A stretch of 64,000 bases of DNA from an uncultured Bacteroidota bacterium. GTDB lineage: Bacteria > Bacteroidota > Bacteroidia > UKL13-3. The notes beneath the pieces were generated by a model. The model saw only the letters and a program-made list of their open reading frames with translations. It did no database searches and was not told the origin of the DNA. The position numbers were made by a program, and so were the translations under genes. Numbering within the stretch: the first letter of the stretch is position 1; every line of letters starts with the position of its first letter. The stretch is from positions 1 to 64,000 of the forward strand of contig CAINMV010000015.1 of assembly GCA_903850915.1 (NCBI GenBank), read 5' to 3'. This document shows, piece after piece, positions 24,209 through 33,487 of this stretch.

Positions 24209-27200
24209 ATGATGATGAAAAACCACTACCTTGTTCTTCTTCTTTTGGGTTTTACTTTTTCATTGCATGCACAAACTATAACAATAAATGCAAACTATTC
24301 TGGGAGTACCACTAGCCTTCAAAAAACCATTGGAGATATTGACTCTATAGGCGATGGCTCAAAACGAGGTTTTATTAAATTCGACTTAACTACCTTACCT
24401 ACTAATGCCATTGTAACCGCAGCCACGCTTCAATATTATTACTACAATGGAACAGGAGTAAGCATGCCCAACGGTGTTTATGCACTTTCTAACGATCCGG
24501 TCACTGCAGCGGCTTCGGTGTTATACAACGACTGCGCCGATAATAGCCCGGCAACAGCGAAACTTGCTACAGTATATTGGAGTAGCCCAGTTCAAACTTA
24601 TTTCTACAATACGTTTACCTCCGTAGGTATTAACTACATCAATAGCCGCATAGGAACTTGGGTGGGCATGGCCTTAACCCGAGATCCTGGAGCAAGCTCT
24701 ACTTATTATTTTAGAGGTTACACCAACACGCTTTACCCCCCTAAATTACAATTAACATATTTTGTTCCTGCTCCTTGCAGTGGCATACCCACACCTGGAA
24801 CTATTATTGCAAACAAACTCTTCCCATGTAATGGCGAGAATGTAACTTTAAGCTTATCGGGTACCACCGTAGCCACAGGTTTAGGATATCAGTGGCAAAA
24901 AAAAGCCATCGCCTCCACCACCTGGGCCAATATTATAGGAGCTAACACATCGAGTTACTCTTTTGTCTCCTTAAGCAGCGCAAATTATCGTTGTGTAGTT
25001 TCATGCACAACCCTTTCTCTCGATAGCATCTCCAATATCGTAACCATTAGTTCTTCGGGTGTAAATATGGTGCCCTTTACCGAAAATTTTGAAGCTAACG
25101 ATGGCGGTTGGAAAGGAGTGAATATCGGAAATGGCACTAGCGATTGGGTTTGGGGCAGTCCCAATAAATTAAAAATTACCGGATCCGCCAATGGTTTAAA
25201 TTGCTGGACAACACAAATTACAAACAACTATTCTAGCAAATCCAACTGTGCATTAGAGTCGCCGTGCCTCGACTTCACGAATGTGACATTGCCGCGTATT
25301 GTCTTCTCCATGCGCTACCGCACAGAAGCAGATCATGATTGTGTTTTCCTAGAAACAAGTATTAATGGTGGTGCATCTTGGACTAAAGTACTTTACAGCG
25401 CTATCGTTGTAAACCCATACAATAGCATATCCAACTTCGGTATTTTTACACCCCCCGTTTGGTGTGGAGATAATGAAACATGGAAACGCTATGTGGTTTC
25501 TTTACCATCACTTTCAGGCATAGGCACAGCCAAATTTAGAGTTCATTTTCAAAGCGATAGCCTTTTTAATGATGAAGGTGTGGCGTTCGATAGCGTATCT
25601 ATTACCAATTCATTTTTCGATGTGAATCTAGCATCACTAGTATCTCCATCAAACATGTGCTATGGTGTTGCCTCTGCGCCCGTTAAAATAAACATTACCA
25701 ACCTCGGACTGAAACTAGTGGCTGGATCAAAAATTATTGCTTCCTATCAAATAAATAACAATGCTATTGTAACGGACACCATAACACTGAACACGGATAA
25801 ATTAATTCGTGATACAATTGCATATACATTCCTTACCAATGCCTCACTTCTGAATGCTGGAACCTATATATTAAAAACTTGGGCAACCATTGCAAACGAT
25901 TCAGACAGAAGTAACGACACCTTGCAAAAAGTTATTTCAATCCGAAATATTAATGCAATTCCTTATTGGGAAAATTTCGAAAGCAATGACGGCGCATGGA
26001 CACCAAAAATAATTAAAGGTACATCCAACGATTTTATCTGGGGAACACCAACAAAAACATACATTTCAAAAGCCAACAGTGGTAAGCAATGTTGGGTTAC
26101 AAAATACAATAGTGAATATGAACCTAATGCTGATTTTGCATTAGAGTCGCCATGCATCAATATCGCCAATGGGGTTGCACCTGTATTGCACTTTGCCTTA
26201 AATTATAAAACAGAAAAAAACTATGACGGCTGCATTCTAGAATCAAGTGTTAATGGAGGAAGCTTATGGACTAAGGTAACAAACATTGCTTATGGTATAT
26301 ACAACAATAGCACCACTACAGGTGTTTTTTCACCGCCATTTTGGAGTGGAAATAGCAATGGGTGGCAACATGTAAAAGTGCCACTAATTTCTTATCTAGG
26401 ACAGCCTAATGTAAAATTTCGCTTGCATTTTAGCAGTGATGCTTATATAAACGATGAAGGCGTTGCTATTGATAGCATACTCATCATCGACGTATTAAAT
26501 AAAGATGTAGGAATAGCAGGAATTATTAGCCCCAAAGGAGGGTGCGGCATGACATCTTCAACATCACTTGCTGTAAAAATAAAAAACTATGGAAAAGCAT
26601 TGGGCATTGGAACAAAAATACCTCTCACCTTTAAATTATATAACGATAGTAACATCTTAATTTCAACTGGCAGTGACACACTTAACATATCCTCAAATTT
26701 CAACTACAAAGACTCCCTTGATTTTATTTTTAACCCGACGCTTAATCTTGCAAAAGCGGGAATTTACACATTACGTTGTAGTACGAATTTAGCTCAAGAT
26801 AGCGATGCAACCAACGACAGCATTATAAACTACACCATAGTTTCAAAGGCCTCAATTACCAATTTTCCGTACTACGAAGATTTTGAGCTTAGCGATGGAA
26901 ATTGGTACGGTGAAGGTATTAATGGAAAGCTTATTAATGAATGGGGATGGAATTATCCTTCCAAAACCATTATTAATTTCACCCCAAATGGCAGGCAATG
27001 CTGGATGTTAAACCCATTCAATTTTTATGCCAACAACACCCACAATGCCCTGTATTCTCCTTGCTTCGATTTCTCCAACCTCCCGAATCCTGTGATTGGA
27101 TTTTTACTGCGATTTCGAATTCAATATTTAGATGCCATGGTTCTAGAGGCAAGCGTTAACAATGGTTTTAGCTGGCAACGCGTAGATTCTTCCAACCTGC

Positions 27201-29044
27201 AATTAACTTACAATACCTTCACCTCGAATGCTGGAGGTATTACACCACCCAAATGGAGTGGAGATAATTTAAAATGGACAACATACAGAATAAGCCTTAA
27301 TAGCCTAGGCGGACAAAGCAATGTTCAATTTCGATTCCGATTTTTAAGTGATCCTGGTGGCAGCGACGAGGGCGTATTTATAGATAGTTTGGTGGTTAGT
27401 GATAGTGTCTTTAACGACATAAGCATAACTAATATTGATGCTCCATTTGCAAAATGCAACCTCAATGCGAATGAAATGTTACGCATCATTATAAAAAATA
27501 CTGGTAACACAATATTACCTAGTACTACGAAAATTCCTGTTGCATACCGACTTAATAATGGAAATCCGGTTAATGAATTAATCACGCTTTCGACACCACT
27601 GATTCCTGGCGCTTCAATGAATTATACCTTTATCCAAACAGCCGATTTAAGCCTTCTTCCAAGTTATAACTTGGTCGTTTATAACGCATTTCTTTTGGAC
27701 CGCAATCGCTTGAATGACACGATTAACTTTTCAATCACGAAAAAAACATCAATTACTAACTACCCATATCACGAAGGATTTGAAATGGGAATAAAGGATT
27801 GGACTTGGACCGGCGAAAAAAATGAGATTTGGAAAACGGCGAACTCACTCTCAAATCCAAATATATCGGCACATTCAGGAATTACATTATGTGCTTTTAA
27901 TGCTAAATTTTTCAGCTCCAATGCTATATCAAGATTAATTTCACCTTGCTTTAATTTTACATCCTTAAAAACTCGTCCTACCCTATCGTTTTTTGGTACT
28001 TGGGATAATAGCAGCCCTTCTCAACCCGATTCAATTAATGTATTCGTTTCCACTAATGACGGAGCCTCGTGGGTAAAACTCGCTGCACTATCACGCTATA
28101 ATGCAAAAGCCTTAGCTGCTAAATGGAATCGTTACGATATTAACTTAAGCGCCTATGCATCGCAACCTCAAGTAATAATTGCGATTGAAGCCATTGGTTT
28201 ACAAGGAGCAAATTTTGCTGTTGATGATATTTCAATCTATTCTTCTGAGCTTCGGTTAACTCAAGATGCTTATTGGGGAACAATTAATTGCCCAATTTTA
28301 GGTAACAACGATTGGATTGATTTAAGAGATTCCTCTAACAAACTTATTGCACAATTAAATCCCAATGGCAATAATTTGGGCGACGTATGTTTTGGTGTAA
28401 ACATCGTTAATTACCCATTGCGTGTGGAATTAATGCAACTGAATCAGAATAGAACAAACAATTACTATTTCCCACGCAACCTATGGTTGCAGTCTTCAAT
28501 AATACCTAACAATCCAATTGCACTTAGATTTTATTATTTACCCGAAGAATTTAATCTCAGTTTTGATAGTATTTTCAAACGAACAGGCAATACTATTGCT
28601 ATTGAAAATTTTGATGTTTTGAACTATTCAAACAGCGCACAACCCGACGATTTAAATGTGCTAAACAACGATTATACAAGCGGCATCACAACCATAATAA
28701 AACCAAAAGATTCGCTAATAAATAACTTACTGTGTTTTACATTTAATGCCGATAAGTTGGGTGAGATGAATTTAGTATATCGCCGTTTTTTATCTGGTAT
28801 TAACTACAATAAAGACGCTTATTTATTTACCTTATTTCCTAATCCAGCGAGTCGTGTAATTACAATTTCATATCCGACATATTCTTTTGAAAATATTCCA
28901 TTCAAAATTTTTAATACCATTGGAGAAGTTGCTTTAGAAGGAAGTATCAAATCGTGCCAAACCCAAATTGACATTTCAAATTGGAATCCAAGTGTTTATT
29001 TGATAAAGATTGGCAATAGCATTCGTAAATTTGTGAAGGAATAA
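24209..29044 (+). CDS. Giant modular T9SS surface protein
   Basis: A secreted protein of 1,611 residues. A signal peptide ending at about LHAQ precedes an N-terminal beta domain (about 25-190), then an Ig-like domain, then a four-fold repeated module of about 300 residues. Each begins with FTENFEANDGGW, YWENFESNDGAW, YYEDFELSDGNW or a divergent YHEGFEMGIKDW, carries a carbohydrate-binding-like jelly-roll with an aromatic WxSPCxDF strand, and (first three) is followed by a CARDB-like beta domain. The last 75 residues are a type A T9SS sorting signal (LFPNPASRVITISYPT to SIRKFVKE). No protease or glycosidase active site is visible, so an adhesin or glycan-binding role is likely. Start may be any of the three ATGs at 24209-24215. 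Confidence 0.87.
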   Translation: MMMKNHYLVLLLLGFTFSLHAQTITINANYSGSTTSLQKTIGDIDSIGDGSKRGFIKFDLTTLPTNAIVTAATLQYYYYNGTGVSMPNGVYALSNDPVTAAASVLYNDCADNSPATAKLATVYWSSPVQTYFYNTFTSVGINYINSRIGTWVGMALTRDPGASSTYYFRGYTNTLYPPKLQLTYFVPAPCSGIPTPGTIIANKLFPCNGENVTLSLSGTTVATGLGYQWQKKAIASTTWANIIGANTSSYSFVSLSSANYRCVVSCTTLSLDSISNIVTISSSGVNMVPFTENFEANDGGWKGVNIGNGTSDWVWGSPNKLKITGSANGLNCWTTQITNNYSSKSNCALESPCLDFTNVTLPRIVFSMRYRTEADHDCVFLETSINGGASWTKVLYSAIVVNPYNSISNFGIFTPPVWCGDNETWKRYVVSLPSLSGIGTAKFRVHFQSDSLFNDEGVAFDSVSITNSFFDVNLASLVSPSNMCYGVASAPVKINITNLGLKLVAGSKIIASYQINNNAIVTDTITLNTDKLIRDTIAYTFLTNASLLNAGTYILKTWATIANDSDRSNDTLQKVISIRNINAIPYWENFESNDGAWTPKIIKGTSNDFIWGTPTKTYISKANSGKQCWVTKYNSEYEPNADFALESPCINIANGVAPVLHFALNYKTEKNYDGCILESSVNGGSLWTKVTNIAYGIYNNSTTTGVFSPPFWSGNSNGWQHVKVPLISYLGQPNVKFRLHFSSDAYINDEGVAIDSILIIDVLNKDVGIAGIISPKGGCGMTSSTSLAVKIKNYGKALGIGTKIPLTFKLYNDSNILISTGSDTLNISSNFNYKDSLDFIFNPTLNLAKAGIYTLRCSTNLAQDSDATNDSIINYTIVSKASITNFPYYEDFELSDGNWYGEGINGKLINEWGWNYPSKTIINFTPNGRQCWMLNPFNFYANNTHNALYSPCFDFSNLPNPVIGFLLRFRIQYLDAMVLEASVNNGFSWQRVDSSNLQLTYNTFTSNAGGITPPKWSGDNLKWTTYRISLNSLGGQSNVQFRFRFLSDPGGSDEGVFIDSLVVSDSVFNDISITNIDAPFAKCNLNANEMLRIIIKNTGNTILPSTTKIPVAYRLNNGNPVNELITLSTPLIPGASMNYTFIQTADLSLLPSYNLVVYNAFLLDRNRLNDTINFSITKKTSITNYPYHEGFEMGIKDWTWTGEKNEIWKTANSLSNPNISAHSGITLCAFNAKFFSSNAISRLISPCFNFTSLKTRPTLSFFGTWDNSSPSQPDSINVFVSTNDGASWVKLAALSRYNAKALAAKWNRYDINLSAYASQPQVIIAIEAIGLQGANFAVDDISIYSSELRLTQDAYWGTINCPILGNNDWIDLRDSSNKLIAQLNPNGNNLGDVCFGVNIVNYPLRVELMQLNQNRTNNYYFPRNLWLQSSIIPNNPIALRFYYLPEEFNLSFDSIFKRTGNTIAIENFDVLNYSNSAQPDDLNVLNNDYTSGITTIIKPKDSLINNLLCFTFNADKLGEMNLVYRRFLSGINYNKDAYLFTLFPNPASRVITISYPTYSFENIPFKIFNTIGEVALEGSIKSCQTQIDISNWNPSVYLIKIGNSIRKFVKE
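25071..28250 (+). repeat. Four long internal coding modules
   Basis: The repeated jelly-roll modules start near 25071, 25963, 26866 and 27770, a spacing of about 900 bp. Shared marks are the opening E-x-F-E motif, WGSP/WGTP, the ESPCxD strand and the NDEGVAxDS segment. The fourth is the most diverged and lacks the trailing CARDB-like part. Confidence 0.75.
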
Positions 29045-29076
29045 CCATTCTAATTTGAAAATTGCTTACATAACAA

Positions 29077-29430
29077 TCATTTCAACTTCTTCAACTCCAA
29101 AATCTCGTTTTGCAGATCATAAATTCGCATTTCATAGGCCGACTTTTCTGCTTCTGATAAGAAGATGATTAATGGCCATTTGTCTGATTCGCTGATATCT
29201 GTATCCAACCGAACTTCAGAGAAATCATTGTGATGTAGAAATAGCGTTCCGATGCTGATACCCAGCACCCTACAAAGTTCTTTTAAACGATCAACCTTCA
29301 CATTTTCCGGGTTACTTTCGATAGAAGAATATGCCTGCTGTGTTAAATTAAGTTTCTTTGCAACATATTCTTGACTGAACCCTCTTCCTTCCCTAATCAA
29401 CCTGATTTTTTCTTTGATATTCGATTCCAT
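29077..29430 (-). CDS. XRE-family helix-turn-helix regulator
   Basis: A 117-residue protein with an N-terminal Cro/CI-type helix-turn-helix (about 6-60: KIRLIREGRGFSQEYVAKKL, NLTQQAYSSIESNPE, LKELCRVLGISIGTLF) and a C-terminal coiled-coil helix (about 88-117, EAEKSAYEMRIYDLQNEILE) that should dimerise it. It stands alone, convergent with the T9SS gene. A TACAA-N7-TTGTA palindrome 30 bp before its start is a likely autoregulatory operator. A one-base variant of that sequence precedes the retron-linked gene at 13646, so it may regulate that locus too, which is inference only. Confidence 0.9.
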   Translation of the reverse strand: MESNIKEKIRLIREGRGFSQEYVAKKLNLTQQAYSSIESNPENVKVDRLKELCRVLGISIGTLFLHHNDFSEVRLDTDISESDKWPLIIFLSEAEKSAYEMRIYDLQNEILELKKLK

Positions 29431-29459
29431 ATTATTTTTAGTAAAAATAATTTTTTAAC

Positions 29460-29476
29460 TACAACTAATACTTGTA
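29460..29476. promoter_or_regulatory. Candidate operator of XRE gene
   Basis: TACAACTAATACTTGTA, an inverted repeat of TACAA with a 7-nt spacer, is 30 bp upstream of the XRE gene (minus strand). It differs from the site at 13646-13662 only in the centre base. Confidence 0.45.
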
Positions 29477-29746
29477 GGTCACAAGCAAAACTGCAATTTG
29501 CTGAAAATCTGATAGTTAGCTTATATTAAATAACATAAATTTTAAATTATTATTTAATCGTGAAAACTACTTCCAGAAGCAAAAATTCTTATCTTAAAGT
29601 CACCTTATAAATTATTTGGGTTAAAGTTAAGGACTTCGTTCTTTAGAATTAATATGAATTTGAATTCGTTGGGTTTTGGAGGGGATTCGCTGACTTTGGC
29701 CTTGAATTCGCAAAAAAGACAACCAATAACACCTAGTGTATTTTTA

Positions 29747-30898
29747 CTAATTAAGTAACTTCGTAATCAAGGAAAAAAGAAATGGGAGCTTCTCCACCGA
29801 ATTTAAAACTGAAAGGTCTTGCATAATTGAAGACTCTTCATTTAAGAACGCAAGTAAATTCTCAATTTTGTTCTTTTTGAATAGTGTTGCAAACAAAATA
29901 TCTGAAGAGATCCTGTTTTTATCCATCACATCTAAAAGCACTTTATCGTAAAGTTTGTAGTGTCGTTTAGCCTTCTTGGTATCCAGCGATTCCCCCCTTT
30001 CAAGATGATCTACAATAGATTGCACCTGCTTTTGAATAAAATAAAACGTATATCCAGTGCTCGTTTTGCTGTTACCTCCCGCAGTACCTATATTTGTGAT
30101 ACGCACTCCGTATGGATTTACAAACGGACTTTCCATCATCGGAATCTGGCCTATCTCTGTTTCAATAACGGTATAGGTTTCTAATTTTAAGTCCTTTTCG
30201 ATATATTCCTTAATTTTAGCATCGTAAGCCTCGGATGCAATAGAAGAGCGAGAGAAACCTGTGTATTCGATTAACGCCTTTTTTTTCGAGAATGGTATAA
30301 CATAGAAAAAACGGCAGTCATTATTTTGAGCTGTTTTAAAATCCATAAAAATAGGACAGCTATCATCAAAAAAATCTTGCTCCGTGGTAATCACCCATCC
30401 TTTAAAATGCTGCACGAAATTGACATGCTGTTTCTTGACTTCGGCGTTTCGAAAAGCGCTATTAAAAACTTGCGAAGCTTGATAAGTTGAATTCACTGTT
30501 TCAACTATTCCATAAGCACCGTCTGACCTTAAGGCTTTGATTTCTTCAGTTACTATTTCAAATCTGGAATCAACTTGTAATTGCTGCAAACAAAATGAAT
30601 AGAAATCAATGCCACGTATCAACTGATATCTATAGGGAGATATAGTAAATTTCTTTTCAAATGTATCGCTCTTAAACTCAATACAATCCCATTGCCTCGT
30701 TACCGCTTCCTGATACCAAGCTTGCGTGTCGCGTGTCCAAAAGCACCACGTTCGATCGTTGGTGTTTTTAAGTTGTTTATCTAATATAAGGACACGGCTA
30801 AATTTAACACTTGAATTTTTTAGTTGCATGGCAAGCGACAAGCCCGCCGCGCCCATTCCAGCGATGATAAAATCATAAGAATCAATAGATGATTTCAA
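29747..30898 (-). CDS. crtY: Lycopene beta-cyclase, CrtY type
   Basis: FAD-binding enzyme of 383 residues that closes a beta-ionone ring on lycopene. The N-terminus has the dinucleotide motif FIIAGMGAAGLSLAMQL, then the typical NDRTWCFWT motif of CrtY cyclases, and later VRITNIGTAGGNSKTSTGYTF. It is the last gene of the operon LLM oxidoreductase-crtI-cruF-crtZ-crtY, 6 bp after crtZ. With CruF in the same operon the pathway may put a ring on one end and a hydroxyl on the other, as in saproxanthin- or flexixanthin-type pigments. The length fits the CrtY family. Confidence 0.93.
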   Translation of the reverse strand: MKSSIDSYDFIIAGMGAAGLSLAMQLKNSSVKFSRVLILDKQLKNTNDRTWCFWTRDTQAWYQEAVTRQWDCIEFKSDTFEKKFTISPYRYQLIRGIDFYSFCLQQLQVDSRFEIVTEEIKALRSDGAYGIVETVNSTYQASQVFNSAFRNAEVKKQHVNFVQHFKGWVITTEQDFFDDSCPIFMDFKTAQNNDCRFFYVIPFSKKKALIEYTGFSRSSIASEAYDAKIKEYIEKDLKLETYTVIETEIGQIPMMESPFVNPYGVRITNIGTAGGNSKTSTGYTFYFIQKQVQSIVDHLERGESLDTKKAKRHYKLYDKVLLDVMDKNRISSDILFATLFKKNKIENLLAFLNEESSIMQDLSVLNSVEKLPFLFSLITKLLN

Positions 30899-30904
30899 TA
30901 GTAT

Positions 30905-31375
30905 TTATTTTTGGGATTTTTTATTTGCCTCGGCATCTCTAAAATACTTGGGCTTAATTAATAGCATTCCAAAATTTTGACTTTCTTCTTTTCCGATGTT
31001 TTTATGATGTATTTTATGCGCACGACGCAAGGCTAAAACATACGTATTAGAAGATTTTGTTAATATTTTAAAGCGCTGATGAATAATTACATCATGCACA
31101 AAAAAATATGCTAGTCCATAAAGCGCAATGCCAAAGCCAACCCAAGTATACCAGGCATAATCGTGCATCATACCAAACATAATAAGAAGCCAACTTGGAA
31201 TAGCATAAATTAAAAAGAAGACATCGTTTCTTTCAAACCAACTATCGTGATCCTTTTTATGATGATCTGCGTGAAAATACCACATGACACCATGCATTAA
31301 AAATTTATGATTTGCCCAAGCGGATAACTCGGTGAGAAAAAAGGTAAATAAAACAATACCTACATTAACAAGCAT
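30905..31375 (-). CDS. crtZ: Beta-carotene 3-hydroxylase
   Basis: Membrane di-iron hydroxylase of 156 residues that adds hydroxyls to the beta-ionone ring. Four histidine motifs of the fatty-acid hydroxylase/CrtZ family are visible: HKFLMHG (23-29), HADHHKKDH (35-43), HDVIIH (about 108-113) and HKIHHKN (about 135-141). Four hydrophobic helices surround them. The gene is 12 bp from cruF and 6 bp from crtY, so all are co-transcribed. Confidence 0.95.
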   Translation of the reverse strand: MLVNVGIVLFTFFLTELSAWANHKFLMHGVMWYFHADHHKKDHDSWFERNDVFFLIYAIPSWLLIMFGMMHDYAWYTWVGFGIALYGLAYFFVHDVIIHQRFKILTKSSNTYVLALRRAHKIHHKNIGKEESQNFGMLLIKPKYFRDAEANKKSQK

Positions 31376-31387
31376 TTGGATAAAGAA

Positions 31388-32008
31388 TTAAATAAAAAGT
31401 ATAATACTGATAAAAAAAATGAGTTGCAAAAATAATATAATAATAGCGGGTTTTGCGGCACCGTTGCGCAAGATTGGATAAAATAAAAAACCAGAGAAAC
31501 CGGCAATAGCAAACCACCCTAAATAATTATGAAGTGTAGGCATCCCAGCATCAAAAACCCAGAAATCAAGTCGTGGTGCAATCTGCTCTAAGAGCACATC
31601 AAAAACTGTAGCTAAAAGCGCCCCACTTAGAACAACGCTCCATCGCTGCTTTAAAAAATAGGTAGCAATGCTTATGCTTGCAGTGATTACCAAGGCCCAA
31701 TTTAATGATATTATGAGCGGCACCTCCAGAAGCTTTGCCCCTAAGGCCGCTCCATAATGATATGCCCCAAACACCAATCCCGTTTGAACACCTATCACCT
31801 CAGCCGAAAATCCGAGTATTGCAACAGCCAAATATGCAAGTATAAAACTCTTCACCTCATATTGATGCAGTAAAAATACAATACTCGTAAGCAACAACGT
31901 AAATGGCGTAAAAGGCTGGAAGAACTCCGGATTTAACACAAAGCCAATGGAGCCGGATAAATAAACTAAAATTAAAAAGTACAGATTATATTTTTTAAAT
32001 GACTGCAT
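31388..32008 (-). CDS. cruF: Carotenoid 1',2'-hydratase, CruF type
   Basis: A multi-pass membrane protein of 206 residues with about seven helices (PF04240-like). FSAEVIGVQTGLVFGAYHYG and the acidic FDVLLEQIAPRLDFWVFDAG segment are the marks I associate with CruF/bisanhydrobacterioruberin hydratase, which adds water to a linear carotenoid end. Its start overlaps the end of crtI by 14 bp. A hydratase beside a lycopene cyclase suggests a monocyclic hydroxylated carotenoid, which is inference. Confidence 0.85.
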   Translation of the reverse strand: MQSFKKYNLYFLILVYLSGSIGFVLNPEFFQPFTPFTLLLTSIVFLLHQYEVKSFILAYLAVAILGFSAEVIGVQTGLVFGAYHYGAALGAKLLEVPLIISLNWALVITASISIATYFLKQRWSVVLSGALLATVFDVLLEQIAPRLDFWVFDAGMPTLHNYLGWFAIAGFSGFLFYPILRNGAAKPAIIILFLQLIFFISIILFI

Positions 32009-33479
32009 ACGTCGATTCTTTATCTGAAATTAATTGGGTGGCAATTTTCGCACTCAACAAACATAACGGGATACCTCCACCGGGATGCACACTACCACCT
32101 ACAAAATACAACCCTTTTATTTTACTACTATAGTTTGCATGCCTTAGAAATGCGGAGAACATATTGTTGCTAGAGTTCCCATACAACGAACCACCATATG
32201 ACGATGTTTGCTTCTCAATATCAATTGGGTCGAGTTTCGATTCCACTACAATATGCTTCTCAATATCCACTTGGAGCATACGATTAACCTTCGCAATCAC
32301 ATTTTTCCGAACCTCACTTGCATAATTTACTACTGTTCCTTGATGGTGCGGAACATTCACCATAACAAACCAATTCTCTGAATTCTCTGGAGCATCCTTT
32401 TTACAATATTTCGAGGTGATATTAATATAAATGGTGGGATCGACATCGGGTTTATCTGTATTGAAAATACAATCGAATTCTCTTTTATAATTATCGCTAA
32501 ATAAAATATTGTGCAATCCTAATGCTGGAAACGAGCCTTTAATTCCCCAATAAAAAACATACGCGCTGCTCGATTTTTCTTGGTTCAATAATTTGCGAGG
32601 ATAGTATTTCTTTGGTAACAAACGATTGTAGATGGTATGAATATCAGCATCACTTATTACAATATCACTTTTAAATACGACATCATCACTTTTAACCCCA
32701 ATAGCACAATCTTTCTCAATAATAATTTCTGATACAGTGGCATTATACTGAATTTCCACGCCCACAAATGCAGCTAAATTTAGAAGATGGCTTGTAATTT
32801 GATGCATGCCCTCTTGGGGAAGAAAAGCACCTTGTCCAAATTCGAGATGTGGAATAATATTTAATAACGCTGGAGCTTTATAGGGGTTTGAGCCATTGTA
32901 AGTAGCATACCGATCGAAAAGTTGTACTGTTTTTTTATTTTTAAATGTGGCTGCATTTTTTTTATGCATTGTGCTCGTCAATCCTAATCGTGGAGCTCTT
33001 ATTATTCCCCTGAATGTTTTTAGGTTTAAAAAGTTTTTAATTTGACTTAGCGACTGAGTTAAAAACAGATCGGCGGTAGTATCGTAATAGTATTTACTTC
33101 TTTTAAGATGCTTATAAACTTGAACTTCCTCCTCTTCAAGTTTCACATATATTTCGTGTGCAAATTTTGAAATGTCGGCCGAGGCATTAACACGCGTACC
33201 ATCTTCATAAAAATAATGCGTGATGGTATCTAATTTAAAATAATTAAATTGCTTTGGATATTCTACCAACGCTGTTAACTCATCAATTAGGTTGGGGAGG
33301 GTAAATAAAGAAGGGCCTTTATCGAATCGGAAAGCATCCAAATAGAACTCACTTAATTTTCCACCTCCATAGCTATTTTTTTCAAGAACTGTAACTTTAT
33401 ATCCTTTTTTCGCAAGTCGAATAGCAACCGCTAATCCACCGATACCAGAGCCTATTACAATTGCCTTTTTGGGATTCAT
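31995..33479 (-). CDS. crtI: Phytoene desaturase
   Basis: FAD-dependent desaturase of 494 residues that converts phytoene to lycopene. The N-terminal dinucleotide fold KAIVIGSGIGGLAVAIRLAK, the R/DKGPSLFTLPNLID motif and the C-terminal GLYFVGGSVHPGGGIPLCLLSAKIA signature are all present. It overlaps cruF by 14 bp and starts 8 bp after the LLM oxidoreductase stop. A phytoene synthase gene (crtB), often adjacent, is not in the window. Carotenoid 3,4-desaturase (CrtD) is a related alternative, but the position and length support CrtI. Confidence 0.9.
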   Translation of the reverse strand: MNPKKAIVIGSGIGGLAVAIRLAKKGYKVTVLEKNSYGGGKLSEFYLDAFRFDKGPSLFTLPNLIDELTALVEYPKQFNYFKLDTITHYFYEDGTRVNASADISKFAHEIYVKLEEEEVQVYKHLKRSKYYYDTTADLFLTQSLSQIKNFLNLKTFRGIIRAPRLGLTSTMHKKNAATFKNKKTVQLFDRYATYNGSNPYKAPALLNIIPHLEFGQGAFLPQEGMHQITSHLLNLAAFVGVEIQYNATVSEIIIEKDCAIGVKSDDVVFKSDIVISDADIHTIYNRLLPKKYYPRKLLNQEKSSSAYVFYWGIKGSFPALGLHNILFSDNYKREFDCIFNTDKPDVDPTIYINITSKYCKKDAPENSENWFVMVNVPHHQGTVVNYASEVRKNVIAKVNRMLQVDIEKHIVVESKLDPIDIEKQTSSYGGSLYGNSSNNMFSAFLRHANYSSKIKGLYFVGGSVHPGGGIPLCLLSAKIATQLISDKESTYAVI

Positions 33480-33487
33480 CGTACGTA

